Positions 56,908 through 64,000 of a stretch of DNA of 64,000 nt are shown here, piece by piece (position 1 is the first letter of the stretch; each line of letters opens with the position of its first letter). A program made the position numbers and the translations under genes. The stretch lies in contig AGAU01000259.1 of NCBI GenBank assembly GCA_000224765.2, forward strand, positions 1-64,000, read 5' to 3'. The notes under the pieces were generated by a model. That model ran no database searches. It saw nothing but the letters and a program-made list of their open reading frames with translations, and was not told where the DNA came from. This DNA is from SAR324 cluster bacterium JCVI-SC AAA005 (GTDB lineage: Bacteria > SAR324 > NAC60-12).

Positions 56908-57999
56908 ATGACTGATCCTTTGCTCCCTCTTTTGGAACAATTGGCAACCCATCACTTACCTGCATTATCTACTCCACCTGTTGCACTGCGTGGTGATGGT
57001 TCAGATCGACAGATTTATCGATTCTCTGCAGGAAGCGGCCTCTCATGGATTGGTGTTACCAACCCAGTCCGGGAAGAAAACCGAGCTTTTTTGGCAATGT
57101 CCCGACACTTTCGAAAGCAGAGCATTCCTGTTCCTGAAATTTATGTGGAAGATCCACAGCAACTGGTTTACCTGCTTGAAGATCTGGGTAACCAGACACT
57201 AGCCGACTGGCTGACAGATCTGGATCTGGATGTTCCCGAAACTACGGCGCGCATCCGAGAGGTCTACCAGGAGGCGCTTGAGGTACTAATCCAAATGCAA
57301 ACCAAGGGGACAGTTGGTTTTGATCGCAGCTGGTGTCACACTGCTCCTGAATCGAATACAGCACTCTTTCAAGCAGATCTCCAATACTTTCGTCAAAGAT
57401 TCTGGAAAGCTTTTGTACCCGATAGTCCTGTTACTGCAGCTCTGAGCGAAGAACTATTGACGCTGGCCGAAACGGTGGGTAGGTTGCCAAGAACAGTGTT
57501 TGTCTCACGGGACTTCCAATCCCGTAATCTGATGTGGCATCATGATCAATTATATATGATTGATTACCAGTCGGGTGGCATTGGAGCACCACATTACGAC
57601 CTAGCTGCTCTACTTCACGCTTCGAAGGCCGGATTAAATGAAGCGCTACGTGAGCAACTTCGAGACGACTACCAGGAACTTGGTGCACGGCATCGCCTAA
57701 TTGATCCGAAGCACTTTACTAGTGAACTAGAGCAGTTTGTTCTGCTACGTCGATTGCGCTCCTTGGGTACTTATGGATACCTTTCAGCCATCAAAGGTAA
57801 GTGGCACTTCCTTGATTCCATCCCCGGAACCATCCGAGATGTTCACAGAATGCTACACGAACGTCCGGCACTACATCACTGGACTGCTCTATGTACCTTG
57901 CTTGAGGAATGGCAGGATCGCGATGAACTGCAAGATCGCGACTGGCTGCAACAACAAGCACAAATGATCGCCTCCCACAACCTGAAGGAAAAACCCTAG
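56908..57999 (+). CDS. AmgK-like sugar kinase (APH fold)
   Basis: 363 residues. The catalytic loop is VFVSRDFQSRNLMWH near 200, followed by the metal site LYMIDYQSGGIGAPHYDLAAL; the Arg/Asp variant of the usual HGD box (SRDF) is typical for AmgK. The N-terminal lobe has LRGDGSDRQIYRFSA. AmgK phosphorylates N-acetylmuramate and N-acetylglucosamine for peptidoglycan recycling and is usually next to murU; no nucleotidyltransferase is seen here, so the substrate is inferred only. The next gene follows after 1 bp. Confidence 0.8.
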   Translation: MTDPLLPLLEQLATHHLPALSTPPVALRGDGSDRQIYRFSAGSGLSWIGVTNPVREENRAFLAMSRHFRKQSIPVPEIYVEDPQQLVYLLEDLGNQTLADWLTDLDLDVPETTARIREVYQEALEVLIQMQTKGTVGFDRSWCHTAPESNTALFQADLQYFRQRFWKAFVPDSPVTAALSEELLTLAETVGRLPRTVFVSRDFQSRNLMWHHDQLYMIDYQSGGIGAPHYDLAALLHASKAGLNEALREQLRDDYQELGARHRLIDPKHFTSELEQFVLLRRLRSLGTYGYLSAIKGKWHFLDSIPGTIRDVHRMLHERPALHHWTALCTLLEEWQDRDELQDRDWLQQQAQMIASHNLKEKP

Positions 58000-58000
58000 C

Positions 58001-58471
58001 ATGCCTGCATCTGAAAGCGATAAGCCACTCTCTTTTGTCGAGAATCGCAACCTGCGAGAGCATCCGACAGAAACTAACGCTCCCGCCTTCCGGCCAGATC
58101 CTCTTTCTGTGGATCGCAGTGAAACACTGGAAGCGATGAATCATCATGCAAAAGAACAGATTGATCGACTTCAGGAACAAGCCCAATTATTGCTTCGGCA
58201 AGCCCAGGAGATTGAAGCACGTGTGCAACTTGCAGAACAGATCGCCAAGGCGCAGTATCGGTTCACACCGGTATTGCTGCAACCCTACCATCTCTACAAA
58301 GCTGCCCAATCCAATAGCCTTGTCCTCAGCCTGATTGGCCCGGAGGAGTGGAGCAACTCCTGTCCTTACGGCTCCTATCTAGCTTGTGTGCGTCAGTTGG
58401 GAGATGGTACCTGGGAGCCTCTTGAGCGGGGTGATTCATTCAAAACTTTGCAGACACTGCCCGCACCCTAG
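58001..58471 (+). CDS. DUF2452 protein
   Basis: 156 residues: a Pro/Asn-rich start, a central coiled helix (EQIDRLQEQAQLLLRQAQEI, about 48-70) and the DUF2452 core FTPVLLQPYHLYKAAQSNSL, then SLIGPEEW. The family is widespread, including human C1orf50, with no known activity. It is one base downstream of the AmgK-like gene, in the same transcript. Confidence 0.8.
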   Translation: MPASESDKPLSFVENRNLREHPTETNAPAFRPDPLSVDRSETLEAMNHHAKEQIDRLQEQAQLLLRQAQEIEARVQLAEQIAKAQYRFTPVLLQPYHLYKAAQSNSLVLSLIGPEEWSNSCPYGSYLACVRQLGDGTWEPLERGDSFKTLQTLPAP

Positions 58472-58528
58472 TCTAACCCTTGCATCGGCGTTGTTCAGAG
58501 ATTGAACCAGCTATAAAAATACGGATTA

Positions 58529-59086
58529 ATGAATCAAGAAGAACAACGCACACTCTCGCTCTTCGAGGCCGTTGATGGCAATGAGCGCATCAGTCAGCGC
58601 CAATTGGCCCAAGAGCTTGGGCTTTCCTTGGGATTGACCAACGCCTTTCTACAAACAGTGCTTCATAAGGGCTGGGTCCGTGCTCGTCAGGTCAGTGCCC
58701 GGCGCTGGGCCTACTTCCTGACACCAGAAGGCTTCCGAGAGAAAAGCCGCTTGACGATGAATTACCTGCGGCGGACAATAAATTCGTTTCATGAACTTAA
58801 AACACTCATCCTTCAGCATTTCACTAAACTCGAGCGGCAAGGTTGTCAGCGCATTCACTTGTGCAGTGAAGGAGATCTGCGAGAAATTATTCGTCTTTGC
58901 CTGCCACTTTCCAAACTAGAATTGTTTGCCTCCATAAGCCCTGATGAGCTGCTCAAGCGACCGCTGCCGATTTTGGCTCAGGATGAGTGGATGTTTTTGG
59001 CTGTCCTACAAGATCAGGGACCTTTGATCCTGCATCTGCAGCAACATGGCTGGAAGGTGGGTCAACATTTTGTCTGCCTCTACTGA
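58529..59086 (+). CDS. Winged-helix transcriptional regulator
   Basis: 185 residues. Residues 15-80 are a MarR-like winged helix: ERISQRQLAQELGLSLGLTN gives the recognition region, and WAYFLTPEGFREKSRL the wing and linker. The C-terminal 90 residues are not recognised (EGDLREIIRLCLPLSKLE). A related layout is seen in regulators near polysaccharide genes, but no target can be named. It is 57 bp after DUF2452. Confidence 0.75.
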   Translation: MNQEEQRTLSLFEAVDGNERISQRQLAQELGLSLGLTNAFLQTVLHKGWVRARQVSARRWAYFLTPEGFREKSRLTMNYLRRTINSFHELKTLILQHFTKLERQGCQRIHLCSEGDLREIIRLCLPLSKLELFASISPDELLKRPLPILAQDEWMFLAVLQDQGPLILHLQQHGWKVGQHFVCLY

Positions 59087-59089
59087 GCA

Positions 59090-59497
59090 GTGAACTCAGA
59101 CACCCCTACCTCACAGTTTCTCAACTTGGGGCTACTGAAGAAACTGCCTATTGAAGCACTGGCTGGCTGGGGGTGTGTGACTCCGTTTTGGGGTGGAAAG
59201 ATGGCAGATCCTTTCTCAGCAGGGCAAGCGACTTTTACGGTACAGCCAGAGGATTTGTTTGCTCTCAAGCAGTGGCTAACTACAGTTGGACTGACCAAGT
59301 TGGAGCGACAGTTGAAGGTGCTTGGCATCGAAAGAGGCAGTACCGAAGTTGCTGAGGTAGTGAGCCGTCAGTTTGTCCTGCAGGGAAGCCCCAATGGTTC
59401 CCACGACTTCCTGTTCCTGACTGCTTGGAGAGTTTCACATTCTCAACGCAAGTTCGCCTTCTCAAGTCGCTTGTCTCCCTCTAACAAATCGAAATAA
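59090..59497 (+). CDS. Hypothetical protein
   Basis: 135 residues starting at a GTG three bases after the previous stop. Segments such as LPIEALAGWGCVTPFWGG and FTVQPEDLFALKQWLTTVGL look protein-like but match no family I recognise. No signal or membrane helix. The tight spacing suggests translation coupled to the regulator gene. The basic tail (SRLSPSNKSK) looks less conserved. Confidence 0.5.
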   Translation: MNSDTPTSQFLNLGLLKKLPIEALAGWGCVTPFWGGKMADPFSAGQATFTVQPEDLFALKQWLTTVGLTKLERQLKVLGIERGSTEVAEVVSRQFVLQGSPNGSHDFLFLTAWRVSHSQRKFAFSSRLSPSNKSK

Positions 59498-59601
59498 TCC
59501 CTACCAGCTTGATGAGGAAGAATTGACTGTTGTTGGCATCTTCCTTAACGTTCCTTTCTATTTTTCAAATAGTTGCTTGTTATTTTCTGCAAGAAATAAT
59601 T

Positions 59602-59829
59602 ATGAAAGCTTGGTTGGACGAACTAGTTGATGGAATCTACCGTGGGCTTTTCGCTCTGATTGTATTATTCGTACCTACTTTGGCGCTAGGTGAACTGGCT
59701 AAGGTGATCTTTCCAACAGGGTATAGCGGTTGGTCCTTTCTTGGATTACTTTGCGCCTATTTTCTGCTGCTCTATCGACTGCGTCATCGGTTGCCCTACT
59801 GGCGGGACGAGAAACAAACCGATTCCTGA
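59602..59829 (+). CDS. Small two-span membrane protein
   Basis: 75 residues from the ATG at 59602 (an earlier in-frame start at 59530 lacks support). Two membrane helices, GLFALIVLFVPTLALGELA and GWSFLGLLCAYFLLLYRL, flank a short loop; the tail is basic then acidic (RHRLPYWRDEKQTDS). No family is recognised. It ends 56 bp before citrate synthase. Confidence 0.5.
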   Translation: MKAWLDELVDGIYRGLFALIVLFVPTLALGELAKVIFPTGYSGWSFLGLLCAYFLLLYRLRHRLPYWRDEKQTDS

Positions 59830-59885
59830 CGGGGTTGTGCTGCAAACCTATTTTCAACATGAATTCATCGAATGAAAGGATTCGC

Positions 59886-61166
59886 ATGAGTGACAATGCA
59901 CGGATTGATATCAGAGGTAAGTCAGTGGATCTGCCGATTGTAGAAGGCAGTGAGGGTGAATTGGGACTGAACATCAGCAAACTACGTGCGCAGTCCAAGG
60001 CAATCACGCTGGATCCAGGCTATGTGAACACAGGTGCGTGCACCAGTGCGATTACCTTTCTAGACGGCGAAGAAGGAATTCTACGTTATCGAGGTTATTC
60101 CATAGAGGAGTTGGCAGAGCATTCCAACTTTCTGGAAGTGAGCTACCTCCTAATTTATGGTGATTTACCAACGGTAGAACAATTGGAAGAGTTCCGTTGT
60201 AACGTCACGATGCACACGATGCTCCACGAGGACTTGCGCCACATCTATGAGGCATTTCCAAAGGACGCCCATCCAATGGCGATTCTCTCGTGCATTGTTT
60301 GCGCTCTCTCCACGTTCTATGATGACTTCAGCCACCGCGACCAGAGTGCGGTCGATCTCGCGGTGTGGCGACTCGTTGGCAAACTGCCCACGATTGCAGC
60401 TTGGTCCTATAAGAAAAATAGTGGTCAGCCCTTTGTTTATCCGAAGAACCACCTTGATTACTGTGCCAACTTCCTGAACATGATGTTCAGCGTACCGGCT
60501 GGGCCTTATGAAGTTCCTGAAGTGTTCGTCAAGGCGCTCAACGTGCTCTTCATTTTACACGCCGATCACGAACAGAACTGCTCCACATCAACAGTACGCC
60601 TGGTGGGTAGTAGCCAAGCGAACCTGTTTGCTTCGATTTCATCAGGGATTGCGGCGCTCTGGGGACCACTGCATGGAGGGGCAAATCAGGCTGTACTGGA
60701 AATGCTGATGCAGATTCAGAATGATGGTGGCGATGTGCAGAAGTTTGTGAATCTTGCCAAGGACAAGAATTCAAATTTCCGCCTGATGGGCTTTGGCCAC
60801 CGAGTCTATCGCAATTTTGATCCACGGGCCAAGATCATCAAGCGCTATGCCGATGAGGTCCTCAAAGTTGTTGGGGTACAGGATCCTTTGCTGGATATTG
60901 CCAAGCAGCTGGAGGAGGCCGCGTTGCAAGACGAATACTTCGTTGAGCGCAAACTCTATCCGAACGTCGATTTCTACAGCGGGATCATCTACAAAGCGAT
61001 TGGCTTCCCGATTGATATGTTCACTGTCCTATTTGCGATGGGACGAATGCCAGGTTGGATCGCACATTGGATCGAAATGCACAACAGTGATGCCAAGATC
61101 GGGCGCCCTCGACAGATCTATACAGGTCCAACACAACGTTCTTATCAACAGATCAGCCAGCGCTGA
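59886..61166 (+). CDS. gltA: Citrate synthase
   Basis: Condenses oxaloacetate and acetyl-CoA. 426 residues from the ATG at 59886, chosen for AAAGGA 7-8 bases upstream; a much longer frame from 59730 is rejected. Hallmarks: GILRYRGYSIEELAEHS, the His in ILHADHEQNCSTS, GPLHGGANQA, the catalytic box FGHRVYRNFDPRA, and the Asp in NVDFYSGIIY. It is the larger, type II-like form found in Gram-negative bacteria, which is typically NADH-sensitive. Length is normal. Confidence 0.96.
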   Translation: MSDNARIDIRGKSVDLPIVEGSEGELGLNISKLRAQSKAITLDPGYVNTGACTSAITFLDGEEGILRYRGYSIEELAEHSNFLEVSYLLIYGDLPTVEQLEEFRCNVTMHTMLHEDLRHIYEAFPKDAHPMAILSCIVCALSTFYDDFSHRDQSAVDLAVWRLVGKLPTIAAWSYKKNSGQPFVYPKNHLDYCANFLNMMFSVPAGPYEVPEVFVKALNVLFILHADHEQNCSTSTVRLVGSSQANLFASISSGIAALWGPLHGGANQAVLEMLMQIQNDGGDVQKFVNLAKDKNSNFRLMGFGHRVYRNFDPRAKIIKRYADEVLKVVGVQDPLLDIAKQLEEAALQDEYFVERKLYPNVDFYSGIIYKAIGFPIDMFTVLFAMGRMPGWIAHWIEMHNSDAKIGRPRQIYTGPTQRSYQQISQR

Positions 61167-61217
61167 TTTTATCTCTCCAGGGGCTGTGCGACTATGCGGC
61201 TCCATTTTACCTGTCCC

Positions 61218-62129
61218 TCATTTCACTCGCCGTTGTGCCACGAGAACCCGTGGATGACCTTGCAAGTCCTTACAAAATTCAACAAAGCTCCATGCCTCAG
61301 TTTCTTGAATAAGCCTGGTCAAAGCTGGTTGTTGATCATACCCAATCTCGACAATCAGCCAACCACTAGATCGTAGTAGGCGAGGACCTTGCTTGAAAAA
61401 TTCCCGATACCAGAAAAGACCGTCTTCACCACCATCTAGTGCCAGATGTGGTTCAAATTGGCTGACTTCGGGACTTAAACTCGTAATCGCTGTAGTTCGA
61501 ATGTAGGGAGGGTTACTTAGGAGCGCATCAAACTGATGGGTCGCAGATAGAGTTGCAAAACCATTGGACTGGAGTAATTGTAACTGATTCTGACGTGGTT
61601 CAAGGAGCAGTGAGTGCTCCTTACAATTTTGCTGAGCCACTTGGAGGGCGATTGTGCTTTGTTCCAGACAGAGCCAATCTAGTTGTGTGCGTTCTGCACA
61701 GAGTGACAACGGGATGGCCCCGGTACCTATGCCAAGTTCCAGTAGTCGTAGAGGGTGTTTGGGAAGGTAATTGAGCGCTGCTTCGATCAGCGTTTCTGTG
61801 TCAGGACGCGGGATGAGAATGCCTGGAGCAACGCGCAGCCGAAGAGACCAAAAATCTCGGTAGCCCAAGATATAGGCGACAGGGCATCCTTGGCCACGCT
61901 TACGAACTATTTGTCGATAGTCCGCTCGTTCTGATTCTGTGAGAGGCCGATCGGCTTGTAAATACAGTTGCAGGCGCTCGCACCCTAGTACATGAGCGAG
62001 CAGCAACTCTGCATCCAATCGTGCGGTAGCTAGTTGTTTTTCACGAAAGTAGTCTGTGGTCCAATGCAAAACAGCTTCAATTGTCCAGGCGTCTGGGATT
62101 TCAGGCACGCTGAGATTCGGTTGCTCCAA
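61218..62129 (-). CDS. prmC: Release-factor glutamine methyltransferase
   Basis: Methylates the Gln of the GGQ motif in peptide release factors. 303 residues with the N-terminal helical domain (LLAHVLGCERLQLYLQADRP), GILIPRPDTETLIEAAL, motif I LLELGIGTGAIPLSL and the catalytic NPPY in LLSNPPYIRT. The start is uncertain: TTG at 62129 or GTG at 62108; both overlap the upstream TPR gene. prfA is not present nearby. Confidence 0.93.
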   Translation of the reverse strand: MEQPNLSVPEIPDAWTIEAVLHWTTDYFREKQLATARLDAELLLAHVLGCERLQLYLQADRPLTESERADYRQIVRKRGQGCPVAYILGYRDFWSLRLRVAPGILIPRPDTETLIEAALNYLPKHPLRLLELGIGTGAIPLSLCAERTQLDWLCLEQSTIALQVAQQNCKEHSLLLEPRQNQLQLLQSNGFATLSATHQFDALLSNPPYIRTTAITSLSPEVSQFEPHLALDGGEDGLFWYREFFKQGPRLLRSSGWLIVEIGYDQQPALTRLIQETEAWSFVEFCKDLQGHPRVLVAQRRVK

Positions 62130-62742
62130 CTGACTCGTCGGCTTCTCCAGGTGTTTCCAAGGTTTCTCCAGCAGCGGCTTTGTTAGGAGTTGGTTCCTTA
62201 AGAAAGCGTCCCATCAGGCTATTCATAGCGTCTTGGACTCGCTTGACTTGCTCCATGGACTGTCCAACCAGCCGATCCGAAGTTCGTTTGGCCTCAATCG
62301 TAATGGAAGATTCCTTGACAGAAATATCCCCATTGACGGCAATCCAGGCTTTTCGGCGCGTAAAAAATTCTAAATAGCCGCCGATCTGGGCAATCCGACG
62401 TCGACAATCAGACATGCGTAGCTTAAGGCGTTGACTGAAGGATTCCGACTGGTCTTGTTGTTTCATCTGCAGAAAGCCTGCGAGAGCTCTCTCGTAAAAG
62501 CGCTTTGCCTGTTGAAATTTCTCTTCTGCACTTTTCCACTCCAGCACAAAGGCGTCCTGTTCAGCTAAGCGAAATAGGCACCAACCCTGGTTACGATACA
62601 TATCGGGTGTGGTCTTGTTGCGTAATTCGGCGGATTTACCAAATCTCTCGAGAGATTCGACAAAGTGCTCTAACTTCAGCAGTTCGAATCCTTCATGATA
62701 GTACTGTTGAGATAGCTCGGAAGAAGCGGCAGGATCAGTCAT
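62101..62742 (-). CDS. TPR-like helical protein
   Basis: 213 residues from the ATG at 62742. Helical repeats with a TPR feel (QYYHEGFELLKLEHFVESLE, then YRNQGWCLFRLAEQD and YERALAGFLQMKQQD) are followed by an amphipathic beta segment (AWIAVNGDISVKESSITIE) and a low-complexity Ala/Glu tail. No family is assigned. It overlaps prmC by 8 or 29 bases, depending on which start prmC uses, and starts 14 bp after the lipoprotein gene. Confidence 0.65.
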   Translation of the reverse strand: MTDPAASSELSQQYYHEGFELLKLEHFVESLERFGKSAELRNKTTPDMYRNQGWCLFRLAEQDAFVLEWKSAEEKFQQAKRFYERALAGFLQMKQQDQSESFSQRLKLRMSDCRRRIAQIGGYLEFFTRRKAWIAVNGDISVKESSITIEAKRTSDRLVGQSMEQVKRVQDAMNSLMGRFLKEPTPNKAAAGETLETPGEADESVGATESQRA

Positions 62743-62756
62743 GGTTGATTTAGATT

Positions 62757-63053
62757 TTATGGGCAAGGATAGGTGCCGGGAGGAACAATCAATTCGGGAT
62801 GCCGAACAATGGTTGTCGACTGTCCTGTTGTAAAATGATAAGTGACTCGCTCTTCAGAAATGAAGAGAAACTCTGGAGCACTTTCTTCCCAGCCAGCATT
62901 GCGTCGAAACTCCCTTTCATATACAACTCGACAGAGATAATCAATTTGCTGCTGTTGAGTGGTGGGATAGAGTAGGGAACGAGGAGCCCGTTGACAAGCA
63001 CTGATGGCGAGAGGGATCAGGATGATCATCCAAGAAGCTTTTGAAAAGGACAT
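62757..63053 (-). CDS. Small lipoprotein (98 residues)
   Basis: The signal peptide MSFSKASWMIILIPLAISAC ends with a lipobox Cys at residue 20. The mature part has two further Cys (YLCRVVYERE, and YPCP at the end) and a beta-like segment (EFLFISEERVTYHFTTGQ). No family is recognised. It is transcribed before the TPR-like gene. Confidence 0.7.
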   Translation of the reverse strand: MSFSKASWMIILIPLAISACQRAPRSLLYPTTQQQQIDYLCRVVYEREFRRNAGWEESAPEFLFISEERVTYHFTTGQSTTIVRHPELIVPPGTYPCP

Positions 63054-63089
63054 GAGCGTTGCCTGTACTCAGAAACAACGGCGATGAAA

Positions 63090-64000
63090 TCAGGAAGCAG
63101 CTTCCTGCACGGCTGCTGTTGATGGAAGCTTTTCGTCTTCAGGAATGTCTACGGGACCTGATGATTCAGAGCCAGAGTCAATGCGCCACTGACGATAGCC
63201 ATATTGCACAGCATTGGCAATCTGGCGGGCGAAGCGGTCACGACCAAAGCGTTGGGTCTGCTTGCGCAGCTGAACTGGATCGAAGCCTTCCCACGTCTGC
63301 TCCATTTGCTCAATTGCGGTACAGAGGACATCGACACGGGTTTCCTTGAAAAAAATACCAGTCTGTTCGTTAACGGTCTCCAGTGCACCTCCACCCGCAA
63401 AAGCCAGCACCGGAGTACCGGCTGCCTGGGCTTCCAAAGGTGTGATGCCAAAGTCGTCAATTCCTGGAAAAACAAAGGCCCGAGCCTGCTGATAAAGCGC
63501 TGGAAGTTCGTGAGAGGTTCGGTCTCCCAGGAACTCAATATTTGGTTCGGCAATCGATTGACAGTACTCCTGATCCTGACCCGTACCAACAATTTTCAAG
63601 GGTAGTCCCAAACGGTTGAAGGCTTCGATTGCTAAGTCAACCCGCTTGTTTGGTGCGAAGGCCCCAACCATCAGGTAATAATCTTGTTTGCTCACTGGCC
63701 CTTGCGGTACAAAGGCTTCTAGATCAACGGGTGGATAGACGACTTGAGACTCGCGGTTGTAATATTCCAGAATTTTTTGACGAATGTTACGACTGTTGCA
63801 AAGAAAAGTGTGTACTCGCTTGGCGCTGGATTTGTCCCATTCTCGCAGATAAGGCCGCATTGCTTCTCCCCCGAGTCGCTGTAGCCGTGAGGTTTGCAGT
63901 CGCCGGAAGTAGAGGTCGAAAGAATCCCACATGTAGCGCATGGGTGCGTGTACATAGGATAAGTGGTAGGTATTGGGTCCCACGCGAACACCCTTGGCAG
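63090..64000 (-). CDS. Glycosyltransferase family 4, N-terminal end outside the window
   Basis: At least 303 residues of a GT-B glycosyltransferase. The readable part starts AKGVRVGPNTYHLSYVHAPM and includes VVYPPVDLEAFVPQ, the donor-site stretch YYLMVGAFAPNKRVDLAIEA, and FVFPGIDDFGITPLEAQAAG with the Ex7E-type box. The sequence runs to the window end without a start codon, and members of this group have about 80-100 more residues, so the gene is partial. It probably transfers a sugar in LPS or exopolysaccharide synthesis. The tail after residue 270 is low in complexity. Confidence 0.9.
   Translation of the reverse strand, partial: AKGVRVGPNTYHLSYVHAPMRYMWDSFDLYFRRLQTSRLQRLGGEAMRPYLREWDKSSAKRVHTFLCNSRNIRQKILEYYNRESQVVYPPVDLEAFVPQGPVSKQDYYLMVGAFAPNKRVDLAIEAFNRLGLPLKIVGTGQDQEYCQSIAEPNIEFLGDRTSHELPALYQQARAFVFPGIDDFGITPLEAQAAGTPVLAFAGGGALETVNEQTGIFFKETRVDVLCTAIEQMEQTWEGFDPVQLRKQTQRFGRDRFARQIANAVQYGYRQWRIDSGSESSGPVDIPEDEKLPSTAAVQEAAS

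Noticed and set aside
59730..59885. Longer N terminus for citrate synthase
   Set aside because: The extension overlaps the small membrane gene in another frame, and the ATG at 59886 has a good ribosome-binding site and matches the usual protein start.

Overview
The window reads as a chromosomal segment of a Gram-negative, proteobacteria-like organism: it has lipid A-type acyltransferase, outer-membrane and lipoprotein genes, type II secretion genes, and a dnaN-recF-gyrB cluster. Core genes look moderate in GC and densely packed; islands are clearly AT-richer. The gene mix (soluble transhydrogenase, PPK2, DUF6538-type integrase, GspM/GspN with MltG) would fit a marine delta-like or SAR324-type lineage, but that is only an inference and no rRNA is present to test it.

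Layout. 1-2120: decayed AT-rich accessory segment (wrecked tyrosine recombinase, a GNAT gene, a second recombinase tail). 2677-20971: long minus-strand core block. In transcription order it is an outer-membrane protein and a small membrane protein, then ilvE, aag, gspM, gspN, mltG, gspF, an FGE-type lipoprotein, a small lipoprotein, a CFA-type methyltransferase, murI, a repeat-rich 312-bp spacer, dnaN, recF, gyrB, der and sthA. 21053-34100: a truncated WbuC cupin, tRNA-Leu(CAG) with a good promoter, and beyond it an AT-rich genomic island. The island holds an intact DUF6538-type integrase, a broken second copy of it, a HTH/coiled-coil protein, acyltransferase 3, an AlkA-like glycosylase, DUF4174, an RCC1-repeat lipoprotein, a frameshifted DUF4160/DUF2442 pair and a MORN-repeat protein lying between two integrase tail remnants.

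34264-39358: a phosphoribosyltransferase, an ABC exporter, small membrane/coiled-coil proteins, and a dead oxidoreductase cluster (cytochrome c, PQQ-type sugar dehydrogenase, GlcD-like fragment). 39607-48168: plus-strand core genes: GT39 transferase, asd, a small ORF, PspC-like, hemD, serB, DUF1499 lipoprotein, aspartoacylase family, LpxL-like acyltransferase, ppk2. 48581-50000: tam and a zinc-ribbon/coiled-coil protein. 50003-56794 (minus): ABC exporter, infA, mreB, a membrane coiled-coil protein, an APH-type kinase and an enolase-like protein in one run. 56908-61166 (plus): AmgK-like kinase, DUF2452, winged HTH, two small proteins, citrate synthase. 61218-64000 (minus): prmC, TPR-like protein, lipoprotein and a GT4 glycosyltransferase cut by the window edge.

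The most interesting signals are the iteron-like repeats upstream of dnaN (candidate origin or regulatory region), the enolase-like/kinase pair with altered active-site residues, MltG inside a type II secretion run, and repeated relics in the island (integrase tails around the MORN gene; a small-ORF tail seen twice 10 kb apart).
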